This document shows positions 17,358 to 25,825 of a stretch of 64,000 nucleotides of DNA, piece after piece. The position numbers were made by a program, and so were the translations under genes. The notes under the pieces are model-generated. The model saw only the letters and a list, made by a program, of their open reading frames with translations. It was not told where the DNA came from and ran no database searches. Origin of the DNA: Methylobacterium sp. Leaf117. Lineage in GTDB: Bacteria > Pseudomonadota > Alphaproteobacteria > Rhizobiales > Beijerinckiaceae. Numbering within the stretch: the stretch's first letter is position 1; each line of letters begins with the position of its first letter. The stretch lies in NCBI RefSeq assembly GCF_001422985.1, contig NZ_LMNL01000039.1:1-64000 (forward strand). The letters run 5' to 3'.

Positions 17358-20300
17358 ATGATCCGCCCCTCCCTCTCCCCGCAGGCCCGCGCACGCGGCG
17401 TCACGGCGGTGCTCGGGCCGACCAATACCGGCAAGACCCATCTCGCCATCGAGCGCATGCTGGCCCATCCGACCGGCATGATCGGCCTGCCCCTGCGCCT
17501 GCTGGCGCGGGAGGTCTACCTGCGGGTGGTCGCCAAGGTCGGCGCCGACAAGGTCGCCCTCGTCACCGGCGAGGAGAAGATCAAGCCGGACCGGCCGCGC
17601 TACTGGATCTCCACCATCGAGGCGATGCCGCGCGACCTCGACGTCGCCTACGTGGCCATCGACGAGATCCAACTCGCCGCCGACATGGACCGGGGCCACG
17701 TCTTCACCGACCGCCTGCTGCACCAGCGCGGCCGCGAGGAGACGCTGCTGATCGGCTCCTCGACCATGCTGCCGCTGGTGCAGTCGCTGATTCCCGGCGT
17801 CCACACGACGACCCGGCCGCGCCTGTCGCAGCTCACCTTCGCGGGCGAGAAGAAGCTCGGGCGCCTGCCCCGCCGCTCCGCCATCGTGGCGTTCTCGGCC
17901 GAGGAGGTCTACGCCATCGCCGAGCTGATCCGGCGCCAGCGCGGCGGCGCGGCGGTGGTGCTCGGCGCCCTGTCGCCGCGGACCCGCAACGCCCAGGTCG
18001 AGCTCTACCAGTCGGGCGACGTCGATTACCTCATCGCCACCGACGCGGTCGGCATGGGCCTCAACCTCGACGTCGACCACGTCGCCTTCGCGGCGAACTG
18101 GAAGTACGACGGCACCCGCTTCCGCAAGCTGACGCCCCCCGAGATGGGGCAGATCGCCGGCCGCGCCGGGCGCCACCTTTCGGACGGCACCTTCGGCTCG
18201 ACCGGGCGCTGCGCCCCGTTCGAGCCCGAGATGATCGAGGCCCTGGAGAATCACGATTTCGAGCCCCTGCGGGTCCTGCAATGGCGCAACCCGGACCTCG
18301 ACTTCGGGTCCCTGAAGCGCCTTCAGGAGAGCCTGGACGAGCATCCCCGCGAAAAGGGGCTCACCCGCGCGCCGATGGGCGAGGACCAGTCGGCCCTCGA
18401 GATCCTGGCCCGCGAGGACGACATCCGCGACCTCGCCAACAGCCCCGCCAACGTGCGCCGCCTGTGGGACGTCTGTGGCGTTCCCGACTACCGCAAGGTC
18501 CATCCCCAGACCCATGCGGACCTCGTCGCCCAGCTCTACCGCTTCCTGATGCGCGGCATGGCAGGGCGCATTCCCAACGACTGGTTCGCCAAGCACGTCG
18601 CCATGATCGACCGCACCGACGGCGACATCGACGCCCTGTCCCAGCGCATCGCGCAGGGGCGAACCTGGACCTTCGTGGCGAACCGTCCGGATTGGCTCAT
18701 TGATCCGGTGCATTGGCAGGGCGAGACGCGTCGGGTAGAGGACAGGCTGTCTGACGCCCTGCACGAGCGCCTTGCGAGCCGTTTCGTCGATCGGCGCACC
18801 AGCGTCCTGATGCGGCGCCTGAGAGAGAATACGATGTTGGAAGCTGAGATCACCGCCGGCGGGGACGTTACCGTCGAGGGCCAGCATGTCGGCCATCTGC
18901 ATGGCTTCCAGTTCGTTCCGGATCCCGGTGCGGAAGGACATGAGGCCAAGACCCTGCGCAGCGCGGCCGAGAAGGCGCTGGGCGGCGAGATCGAGGCCCG
19001 CGCCGAGCGGTTCTCGTCGGCTGCCGATGCCTCCCTCGTGCTGAGCCACGACGGCGTCATCCGCTGGACCGGCGACCCGGTCGCCAAGCTGACGCCCGGC
19101 GACAAGCTGTTCGAGCCGCATGTGCGCCTGCTCGCCGACGAGCAGTTGACCGGCCCCGCGCGCGACAAGGTCGAGGCCCGGCTGGTCGCCTGGCTCAAGG
19201 CCACCGTGGTCCGGCTCCTCGGTCCCCTGATGGAGATCGAGACGGCGGCCGATCTCACGGGCCTCGCCAAGGGCATCGGCTTCCAGGTGGTGGAATCCCT
19301 CGGCGTGCTCGAGCGCGCCAAGGTGATGCACGAGATGCGCACCCTGGATCAGGACGGCCGTGGCGCTCTGCGCCGCCACGGCGTCCGCTTCGGCGCCTAT
19401 CACATCTTCCTGCCGGCCCTGCTGAAGCCGGCGCCCCGCACCCTCGCGGCCCAGCTCTGGGCCCTGAAGAATGGCGGCCTCGATCAGCGCGGCCTCGACG
19501 AGATCGCCCACCTCGCCAGCTCCGGCCGCACCTCGATCAAGGTCGACCCCGAGATCGCCAAGGGCCTCTACCGCGCCGCCGGCTTCCGCGTCTGCGGCGA
19601 GCGCGCCGTGCGCGTCGACATTCTGGAGCGCCTCGCCGATCTCATCCGCCCGGCCATCGCCTACCGGCCCGGCACCACGCCGGGCGACGCCCCGGTGGGG
19701 ACGGCCGACGGCGACGCCTTCGTGGCGACCGTCGGCATGACCTCCCTGGTCGGCTGCTCGGGCGAGGACTTCGCCTCGATCCTGAAATCCCTCGGCTACG
19801 CCCCCGAGACCCGTCCGGGCCCGGCCATCACCGTGCCGCTGCTTCCGGCAGCCTCGACCCAGCCGGTGAAGCCGACGGTCGCGGAGGCCGGCGACACGGC
19901 GAAAGACGAGACGGCCACGGACGAGACGGTGACGGACGAGAACGCCCCGGCCGAGGCCGCGGGCGAAGCGGCGCCCGAGGGCGAGGCCAGCGCCGAGACC
20001 TCACCGGATTCCGAGGCGTCTGCCGGCACCGAAGCATCTTCCATCACAGAAGCGTCTCCGAACGAAGACCACGACGCGCCGTCTGAAATGCTGCCCGGCT
20101 CGACCGAGGATTCCGGCGCAGCCACCGCGCCGGACGCCACCGAGGCACCGCATGAGGCAGCCTCGTCCGACGACACGGCCCAGGACGACGCGGCTTCGGT
20201 CGAGGACACCCGCGCCGCAGACGACGCGACGCAGGATCAGCCCGATCCGGCCCCGCAGCCGGTCGCCGATGCGGCCAGCGTGGCGGAGAGCGCCGAGCAT

Positions 20301-20849
20301 CCGGCGGAGGACGCAACCTCCGAGACCGAGACCGAAGTCGCCCCGGCCGAGCCGGCAGCGGCCCTGACCGAGACCTCGCCCGACGCGGACGCCACGGCGG
20401 CGGATGCGGCCGGAGAGGTGGCGACCGTCGAGGTCTGGCGCCTCCAGCGCCACCAGCGCAACGCTAATCCGCGCCAGAACCGCCCGCGCGGCCCGGGCCG
20501 CGACGGCGGCGCTCCGAACCGCGCCGCCGGCGACGCCCGCCCGGACAACCGTCGCCCCGGTGGCGGCGGCGAGGGACGCGACCGTCCGCGCGCCGGCGCC
20601 CCCGGCGAGCGTCCGGAAGGCAATCGCCGTGGTCCCGGCGGCGAGGGTCGCCCGGACGGACGGCCGCAGCGGCGCGAACGCTTCGAGCCCGGCCGGGTCC
20701 GGCCCGAGCGCCGCGACGAGCCGCGGGCCGCTCCCCGCGACGAGCCGCGTCCGCAGCGGCGCGAGCGCGCCCCGGACCCGGATTCGCCCTTCGCCAAGCT
20801 CGCGGCCCTCAAAGCCCAGCTCGAGGCCGGGCCGGATCGCAAGCGCTGA
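17358..20849 (+). CDS. SUV3-like superfamily II helicase with long acidic and RGG-type tail
   Basis: A 1163-residue RNA/DNA helicase related to mitochondrial SUV3. The helicase core (about 1-330) has Walker A GPTNTGKT (20-27), DEIQ near residue 102, the SAT-like SST, and motif VI QIAGRAGRH near 265. A conserved middle region of unknown fold runs to about residue 830. Then comes a roughly 215-residue stretch rich in Glu, Ala, Thr and Asp, followed by about 120 residues rich in Arg, Gly and Pro with RGP/RDG repeats, ending in a short helix FAKLAALKAQLEAG. The RG-rich tail is typical of RNA binding. Expected role: RNA turnover, perhaps with the degradosome. The helicase call is firm; the tail function is inference. 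Confidence 0.9.
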   Translation: MIRPSLSPQARARGVTAVLGPTNTGKTHLAIERMLAHPTGMIGLPLRLLAREVYLRVVAKVGADKVALVTGEEKIKPDRPRYWISTIEAMPRDLDVAYVAIDEIQLAADMDRGHVFTDRLLHQRGREETLLIGSSTMLPLVQSLIPGVHTTTRPRLSQLTFAGEKKLGRLPRRSAIVAFSAEEVYAIAELIRRQRGGAAVVLGALSPRTRNAQVELYQSGDVDYLIATDAVGMGLNLDVDHVAFAANWKYDGTRFRKLTPPEMGQIAGRAGRHLSDGTFGSTGRCAPFEPEMIEALENHDFEPLRVLQWRNPDLDFGSLKRLQESLDEHPREKGLTRAPMGEDQSALEILAREDDIRDLANSPANVRRLWDVCGVPDYRKVHPQTHADLVAQLYRFLMRGMAGRIPNDWFAKHVAMIDRTDGDIDALSQRIAQGRTWTFVANRPDWLIDPVHWQGETRRVEDRLSDALHERLASRFVDRRTSVLMRRLRENTMLEAEITAGGDVTVEGQHVGHLHGFQFVPDPGAEGHEAKTLRSAAEKALGGEIEARAERFSSAADASLVLSHDGVIRWTGDPVAKLTPGDKLFEPHVRLLADEQLTGPARDKVEARLVAWLKATVVRLLGPLMEIETAADLTGLAKGIGFQVVESLGVLERAKVMHEMRTLDQDGRGALRRHGVRFGAYHIFLPALLKPAPRTLAAQLWALKNGGLDQRGLDEIAHLASSGRTSIKVDPEIAKGLYRAAGFRVCGERAVRVDILERLADLIRPAIAYRPGTTPGDAPVGTADGDAFVATVGMTSLVGCSGEDFASILKSLGYAPETRPGPAITVPLLPAASTQPVKPTVAEAGDTAKDETATDETVTDENAPAEAAGEAAPEGEASAETSPDSEASAGTEASSITEASPNEDHDAPSEMLPGSTEDSGAATAPDATEAPHEAASSDDTAQDDAASVEDTRAADDATQDQPDPAPQPVADAASVAESAEHPAEDATSETETEVAPAEPAAALTETSPDADATAADAAGEVATVEVWRLQRHQRNANPRQNRPRGPGRDGGAPNRAAGDARPDNRRPGGGGEGRDRPRAGAPGERPEGNRRGPGGEGRPDGRPQRRERFEPGRVRPERRDEPRAAPRDEPRPQRRERAPDPDSPFAKLAALKAQLEAGPDRKR

Positions 20850-20859
20850 GTGAAACACG

Positions 20860-20901
20860 CTCGGCAGGCTCGGGTCGGCGCGCCGGCGCGACCCTGCCGA
20901 G
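20860..20901 (+). terminator. Terminator-like hairpin after the helicase gene
   Basis: CTCGGCA (20860-20866) pairs with TGCCGAG (20895-20901), with an inner stem GGGTCG / CGACCC. It lies 11 bases past the helicase stop. There is no T-run. Confidence 0.4.
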
Positions 20902-21015
20902 ATCCCTCGTAACGCCACGGGTTTTGGAACGCAGGTTTTTGACAAGCAGGCCTTTGGAACGCCCGCCCTCGCCGCAAAACCGCAGCCTCCTGTCGCGAAC
21001 CCTGCCCGGACTCGG

Positions 21016-21306
21016 ATGAAGCCGGGACGTCAGCGGCTCGACAAATGGCTGTGGTTCGCGCGGTTCGCCCGGACCCGAACCCTGGCCGCCCGCCTCGTGA
21101 CCGATGGCTACGTCCGGGTGAACGGGCAGCGGGCCGCCTCAGCGGCCACGGCGGTGGGCCTCGGCGACGTCGTCACGGTCGCGGCCGCACACGCCACGGT
21201 GATCGCCCGCATCCGTGACCTTGGTGAGCGTCGCGGACCGGCACCCGAGGCGCAGCAGCTGTACGAAGTGGTCGGCGACATTGTGGTCGGCGACACGCCG
21301 GATTGA
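21016..21306 (+). CDS. S4-domain RNA-binding protein (Hsp15-like)
   Basis: A 96-residue protein with an N-terminal S4 domain: QRLDKWLWFARFARTR followed by the loop VRVNGQRAASAATAVGLGD. This is the layout of Hsp15/HslR, a heat-induced protein that binds free 50S subunits carrying stalled nascent chains. Here the C-terminal tail is shorter than in E. coli. It lies between the helicase and ferredoxin genes on the same strand. Confidence 0.85.
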   Translation: MKPGRQRLDKWLWFARFARTRTLAARLVTDGYVRVNGQRAASAATAVGLGDVVTVAAAHATVIARIRDLGERRGPAPEAQQLYEVVGDIVVGDTPD

Positions 21307-21579
21307 GGGGCGGACCGACGGCGATCGGTCGAAAGGTTCCAGGGAGCGTGGCGGCGGAGCGACACCGCAGCGCGGTTGCGGCACCGAGGCGCCACTGCGC
21401 TTGTCAGCCCTCCGGACAGGGTCTAGAGCCAGCGCGACTCCTCGTGCCCGCGCGATCCGGCATCTCCGTCACCCTGCAGCCCCATCTCGCCCTGCAGCAA
21501 GACATCCGTGCATCGATCTGCGCGAGCGACCATGCGCCGGCATCGGGACATGCCCGCCGGATCAAGGACTGAAGGCCCC

Positions 21580-21918
21580 ATGACCTACGTCGTCACCGAC
21601 AACTGCATCAAGTGCAAGTACATGGACTGCGTCGAGGTGTGTCCGGTGGACTGCTTCTACGAGGGCGAGAACATGCTCGTCATCCACCCCGACGAGTGCA
21701 TCGATTGCGGCGTGTGCGAGCCGGAATGCCCCGCCGAGGCGATCAAGCCGGACACCGAGCCGAGCCTGGAGACCTGGCTGAAGGTCAACGCCGACTACGC
21801 GCGCAGCTGGCCGAACATCACCCAGAAGAAGGACGCTCCGGCCGACGCCAAGACCTGGGACGGCGTCGCCGGAAAGTTCGAGGCGCATTTCTCGGCCAAG
21901 CCCGGCACCGGCGACTGA
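21580..21918 (+). CDS. fdxA: Seven-iron ferredoxin FdxA
   Basis: A 112-residue electron carrier with one [3Fe-4S] and one [4Fe-4S] cluster. The cysteine pattern is C-x(2)-C-x(4)-C-x(3)-CP in NCIKCKYMDCVEVCPVDC, then CIDCGVCEPECP. This matches the well-known alphaproteobacterial FdxA of about 112 residues. The start at 21580 gives the conserved MTYVVTDNC. It stands 460 bases upstream of carD; the S4-fdxA-carD order is common in Rhizobiales. Confidence 0.95.
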   Translation: MTYVVTDNCIKCKYMDCVEVCPVDCFYEGENMLVIHPDECIDCGVCEPECPAEAIKPDTEPSLETWLKVNADYARSWPNITQKKDAPADAKTWDGVAGKFEAHFSAKPGTGD

Positions 21919-22378
21919 TCGCCGCGATCGTCTCGCCAAGGCCCGCGGGACAGCGGGCCGGGCCGGCAACGTACCGATCGATGAGGCGGCGCACGGACGC
22001 CGCCAGGAGGCTGTGGAGCGTGTGCGTCTCGCCTCCAACGACGCCGCGTCTCGCCGGCAATCCTTTGATTCGGCGGTCGGTTTGTGTTATTGACAAGGCC
22101 TGCCGTCGTTCGTGCTCGACGTGCTGCCTCCGGCCATCACCTGATGGGTCTCACATTCCAATGTGGATTGGGGTCGCATGCGATCGGTCTCCGAAAGCCC
22201 TCCCGCTTTCGGTGGACGATTTCTCGTTGCGCGCGCATCGGCTTGCCCGGGAACCGGCTGGTTGTGCATCGTCGATGCCCATCCACCGGACAAGGGGCTT
22301 AAGCCGGGTGACCCACCCCGGATTACAGGGTTCGGCGCGGCGTTCAAGGCCGCGCAATGTTCTGGAGGCGCTTCTCGC
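21919..22378. other. Long upstream region of carD
   Basis: No coding sequence with protein-like composition lies in these 460 bases. A TTGACA at 22090-22095, in a locally AT-rich patch, is a possible -35 element of the carD promoter, but no good -10 follows at the right distance. This would leave a long 5' leader. I see nothing else. Confidence 0.35.
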
Positions 22379-22969
22379 ATGACCACAGCCAAGAAGACGA
22401 CGGCAGGCCGCCAAGGCTTCAAGACCGGCGAAGCGGTCGTGTACCCAGCCCACGGTGTCGGTCGCATCACCGCCATCGAGGAGCAGGAGATCGCCGGCTA
22501 CAAGCTCGAGCTGTTCGTCGTGTCGTTCGAGAAGGACAAGATGGTCCTGCGCGTTCCGACCGCCAAGGCCAACAGCGTCGGCATGCGCAAGCTCGCCGAA
22601 CCGGAACTCGTCAAGAAGGCCCTCGACCTCCTCACCGGCCGCGCCCGCGTCAAGCGGACGATGTGGTCGCGGCGTGCGCAGGAATACGAGGCCAAGATCA
22701 ACTCGGGCGACCTCCTGTCGGTCACCGAAGTGGTCCGCGACCTCTATCGCTCCGAGGCCCAGCCCGAGCAGTCCTACAGCGAGCGCCAGCTCTACGAGTC
22801 GGCCCTCGACCGGGTCGTGCGTGAGATCTCGTCGGTGAACCGCATCACCGAGACCGAGGCGCTGAAGCTCATCGAGCAGAGCCTCGCCAAGTCCCCGCGC
22901 CGCGCCAAGGGCGAAGCCGAGGCGGAAGGCGAAGCCGAGAGCGACGACCTTCAGGAAGAGGCGGCCTGA
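22379..22969 (+). CDS. carD: CarD family transcription factor
   Basis: A 196-residue RNA-polymerase-binding protein. The N-terminal Tudor-like RID domain begins QGFKTGEAVVYPAHGVGRI, and the C-terminal helical DNA-binding region contains the conserved WSRRAQEYEAKI. CarD contacts the RNAP beta subunit and stabilises open complexes, notably at rRNA promoters and under stress. The tail is acidic (GEAEAEGEAE). The ATG at 22379 was chosen for its GGAGG ribosome binding site; the upstream open frame is not CarD-like. A terminator follows. Confidence 0.95.
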   Translation: MTTAKKTTAGRQGFKTGEAVVYPAHGVGRITAIEEQEIAGYKLELFVVSFEKDKMVLRVPTAKANSVGMRKLAEPELVKKALDLLTGRARVKRTMWSRRAQEYEAKINSGDLLSVTEVVRDLYRSEAQPEQSYSERQLYESALDRVVREISSVNRITETEALKLIEQSLAKSPRRAKGEAEAEGEAESDDLQEEAA

Positions 22970-23030
22970 TCGTCCAAGTTTTCGCCTGACGATGGCCTCG
23001 CGCCATCGGGGTTCCTCAATGACGATTTCG

Positions 23031-23060
23031 AGCCCGGCGCGCCAGTGCCGGGCTTTTTTC
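23031..23060 (+). terminator. Rho-independent terminator of carD
   Basis: Stem AGCCCGGC / GCCGGGCT with a short loop, followed by TTTTTTC. It lies about 60 bases beyond the carD stop. A smaller hairpin (GATGGC / GCCATC) precedes it at 22991-23008. Confidence 0.8.
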
Positions 23061-23275
23061 GTGATCGCTTCCGTTACTCCCAGCCTCTGATCGTCGCTCG
23101 TGGTCCGGAAGCTTCCGCCGGGTCGCTCACGACCGCGTGTTCGAGGGGGACCGGCCGGGAACCAACCCACCCACCTCTTGTTGTCGCGTTACCACGCGAA
23201 GGCTCAGGTTCCGATTGGGATCGGTTCCGGTGCCTTGTGGTCAGAAACACACGTTTCATCGAGGCGGAGGCGGGG

Positions 23276-24148
23276 ATGGCGGATATCGCAGGGATCCGGC
23301 GGCAGTTCATACGCACGGCGATGGAGGCGCCCTTCCTTGCACGCGATGAGGAACGTGGGCTTGCCGTTCGCTGGAAGGATGAACGCGACGAGCGCGCGCT
23401 GCATGGGCTCATCGCCGCGCATATGCGTCTGGTGATCGCGATCGCCGGCCGTTTTCGCCATTACGGTCTGCCGATGGCCGATCTGGTTCAGGAAGGCCAT
23501 GTCGGCCTGATGGAAGCAGCGGCCCGGTTCGAGCCCGAGCGCGAGGTGCGGTTCTCCACCTATGCGACCTGGTGGATCCGCGCCTCGATCCAGGACTATA
23601 TCCTGCGCAACTGGTCGATCGTCCGGGGCGGCACCAGCTCCGCTCAGAAGGCCCTGTTCTTCAATCTGCGCCGCCTCCGGGCGCGCCTGATGCAATCGAC
23701 CGAGGAGCATGTCGGCGACGAGATCCACCGCCGCATCGCCACCGCCATCGGCGTCTCGCGCGAGGACGTCGCCCTCATGGACGCCCGCCTCTCCGGTCCG
23801 GACATGTCGCTCAACGCCCCCGTGGGCGAAGAGAGCGAGGCATCCTCGGAGCGCATGGACTTCCTGGTCGATGGCGCTGCTCTGCCCGACGAGACGGTGT
23901 CGGCGACCGTCGACGGAGAGCGCCGCCTGATCTGGCTCAACGAAGCGTTGACCGTCCTGTCGGAGCGTGAGCTGCGCATCCTCAAGGAGCGCCGCCTCGC
24001 CGAGGATCAGGCCACGCTCGAAGCCCTCGGGCATCGCCTCGGCATCTCGAAGGAGCGCGTCCGGCAAATCGAGAACCGTGCCCTGGAGAAGCTGCGCCGT
24101 GCGCTGGCCGAGCGCTTCCCGCAATCGGGCGGCAACGTCTACGCGTAG
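23276..24148 (+). CDS. rpoH: RNA polymerase sigma factor RpoH (sigma-32 family)
   Basis: A 290-residue heat-shock-type sigma factor. Region 2 has DLVQEGHVGLMEAAARFEP and FSTYATWWIRASI; the RpoH-box-like QKALFFNLRRLR lies near residue 125; region 4 ends in LGISKERVRQIENRALEKLR. The ATG at 23276 is preceded by a GGAGGCGGGG ribosome binding site. Alphaproteobacteria usually carry two or more RpoH proteins; I cannot tell which paralogue this is. A possible EcfG-type promoter lies at about 23158-23182. Confidence 0.93.
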   Translation: MADIAGIRRQFIRTAMEAPFLARDEERGLAVRWKDERDERALHGLIAAHMRLVIAIAGRFRHYGLPMADLVQEGHVGLMEAAARFEPEREVRFSTYATWWIRASIQDYILRNWSIVRGGTSSAQKALFFNLRRLRARLMQSTEEHVGDEIHRRIATAIGVSREDVALMDARLSGPDMSLNAPVGEESEASSERMDFLVDGAALPDETVSATVDGERRLIWLNEALTVLSERELRILKERRLAEDQATLEALGHRLGISKERVRQIENRALEKLRRALAERFPQSGGNVYA

Positions 24149-24314
24149 CGATCGCGGCGCCTGAAGCTTCTGTCCCGGCGCCTGGGCCTGTCGACTGAAC
24201 CCATCGCAAAAACGATATCCCGCGTCACGGTCTCTCTCAGGCCCGGGGCCACACCGCGTGGACGCTCGTCAGAAGCGGCTGGGCAGCGGGCGTCGCTTGG
24301 TTCACGATGGGGAC

Positions 24315-25124
24315 ATGCCCCGAGGCCCCCAGCATCGACCTTCCCCCGCCGCGATCGGTGTGCCCCCTGCCCCGGCATCCGATTGGGTCGAGGCGATGCC
24401 CGGCCCCTGTTCCGGCCCCACGGTGTGGCGGGTGGATCTCCACCTCGACCCGGACGATGCCGAACCGGGCACCGGCCTGCTGTCCCCTGAGGAGCAGGCG
24501 CGGGCCGATCGCTTTCGCCGCGCCGAGGACCGCCAGCGCTACCGCCAGAGCCACGCGGCCCTGCGCCTGGTCCTGGGCCACACCCTCGATGCGCCGCCCC
24601 TGGACCTTCGCTTTGCCACCAGCGCCACCGGCAAACCTCACCTGATCCGGACCGGACGGCCCGTGCTGCATTTCAACCTGTCGCATTCGGGTCGGCATGC
24701 CCTCATCGGAATCGCATCCGAGTCGGAGATCGGCGTCGATGTCGAGGCGATCCGACCCATCGGCGATCCCCTGGCCATCGCCCGCCCCCACCTTCACCCC
24801 GATGAAATCACCGACCTGACCCGCCTGCCCGCGCCGGACCGGGACGCCGCCTTCTTCGGCTGCTGGACCCGCAAGGAGGCTGTGGTGAAGGCCCTCGGCA
24901 CGGGTCTCTCGCTGCCCCTCGACCACTTCAGCGTCAGCGTTCCCCCGGCCGCCGGCGCGGTCCGGTGGATGCGATCCGGCCCTGCCGGCTGGTCGCTGTG
25001 CGACCTTCCCTTGGGACCGGACGCCGTCGGGACGGTCGCGATCCCCCTGCCGAACCAAGCCGTCCGCCGGCTCCGCCTGCCGACCGACTGGGCCGCGCGA
25101 ACCGGACTCGCCACCATCGGATGA
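24315..25124 (+). CDS. 4'-phosphopantetheinyl transferase (Sfp-type)
   Basis: Moves phosphopantetheine from coenzyme A onto a serine of carrier proteins. The 269-residue pseudo-dimer carries the family motifs: FNLSHSG, IGVDVEAI with the Mg-binding acids, and FFGCWTRKEAVVKALG. Its length and motif form point to the Sfp class that serves PKS/NRPS or siderophore systems rather than AcpS. The start is uncertain: 24258 (GTG), 24315 and 24396 are all in frame, and none has a strong ribosome binding site. No biosynthetic cluster is adjacent. It ends 81 bases before the tRNA. Confidence 0.85.
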   Translation: MPRGPQHRPSPAAIGVPPAPASDWVEAMPGPCSGPTVWRVDLHLDPDDAEPGTGLLSPEEQARADRFRRAEDRQRYRQSHAALRLVLGHTLDAPPLDLRFATSATGKPHLIRTGRPVLHFNLSHSGRHALIGIASESEIGVDVEAIRPIGDPLAIARPHLHPDEITDLTRLPAPDRDAAFFGCWTRKEAVVKALGTGLSLPLDHFSVSVPPAAGAVRWMRSGPAGWSLCDLPLGPDAVGTVAIPLPNQAVRRLRLPTDWAARTGLATIG

Positions 25125-25205
25125 TTTCCCGCAAGGAAGCGCTTGCGGGTCTGCAAGGGGCTCGCTATACGTCCGCTCGTCGCCGGCCCAAGCCGTCGGC
25201 ACTGT

Positions 25206-25282
25206 CGGAGTGTAGCGCAGTCTGGTAGCGCACCACGTTCGGGACGTGGGGGTCGCAGGTTCAAATCCTGCCACTCCGACCA
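25206..25282 (+). tRNA. tRNA-Pro (anticodon CGG)
   Basis: A complete 77-base cloverleaf with encoded CCA. Acceptor stem CGGAGTG / CACTCCG; D arm GCGC / GCGC; anticodon stem CCACG / CGTGG enclosing loop TTCGGGA, giving anticodon CGG; T arm GCAGG / CCTGC with loop TTCAAAT; discriminator A. It reads CCG proline codons, which are frequent at this GC content. An integrase gene lies just downstream and faces it, so the 3' end is the probable attachment site; the tRNA was left intact. Confidence 0.97.
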
Positions 25283-25328
25283 AGTTTCCCCTCTGCAGGA
25301 TGCCTTCCCGAGGCGCAGAGGTTTTCCC

Positions 25329-25350
25329 CGACCAAACATTCGACCAAACA
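25329..25350. repeat. Paired CGACCAAACA repeats beside the tRNA end
   Basis: CGACCAAACA occurs at 25329-25338 and again at 25341-25350. The first copy extends to CGACCAAACATT, and the same 12-mer occurs inverted at 27546-27557, upstream of the excisionase-like gene. The tRNA end itself reads CGACCAAG (25277-25284). The arrangement suggests integrase or excisionase arm sites. Confidence 0.45.
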
Positions 25351-25374
25351 ATGGTCGCGTTCGCGCGCCCCGGC

Positions 25375-25671
25375 CTATGCCTCGCGGGCGGCCGGAACGT
25401 CGACGAGACGGCGGGTGTTCGGGGCGATGATCGACGGCCAATAGCCCTGTCCGGGCTGGCCCGTCATGGCGTGCGTGATGAAGCCCCGCAGCCGATCCAC
25501 CTTCTCCTCGGGCCGAAGGCGAAGCTGCCCGGGGCGGACGCGCTCGGCCTCCTCGGGCCGGACGACGCGGCCGTCGAGCCTCTCCAGGATGGCGGTGACC
25601 TCGGCGTCGGTGGCGCGAGGCAGGGCCTCGCGGACGAAGGGCTCGATGGCGGTGGCGTCGACGGTGCGCAT
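25375..25671 (-). CDS. Hypothetical 98-residue protein of the integrated element
   Basis: Unrecognised. The composition is protein-like, with amphipathic helices in the first 60 residues (FVREALPRATDAEVTAILERL) and a C-terminal stretch MTGQPGQGYWPSIIAP. An AAGGAA lies eight bases before the ATG. It lies between the tRNA and the integrase gene on the integrase strand and could be the last gene of the leftward transcript. The opposite-strand open frames here have no protein character. Confidence 0.5.
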   Translation of the reverse strand: MRTVDATAIEPFVREALPRATDAEVTAILERLDGRVVRPEEAERVRPGQLRLRPEEKVDRLRGFITHAMTGQPGQGYWPSIIAPNTRRLVDVPAAREA

Positions 25672-25825
25672 GGCGTGGTTCCTTGCCCGGCGCCTGTGCG
25701 ATGGGAGGAACCCGCTGGGGGTGCGTGAGGCTGACCGGCCGGAGCCGGTCCCCTATGCCCTCAATGTGCGCCCCGGCCCCGCAGGGGACAAGGCCCGGGT
25801 GTGTGCGGTTTTCGCACACACCTCC

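Noticed and set aside
17352..19511. A 719-codon minus-strand frame opposite the helicase gene
   Set aside because: Composition is typical of antisense frames in high-GC DNA, and the sense strand has every helicase motif.
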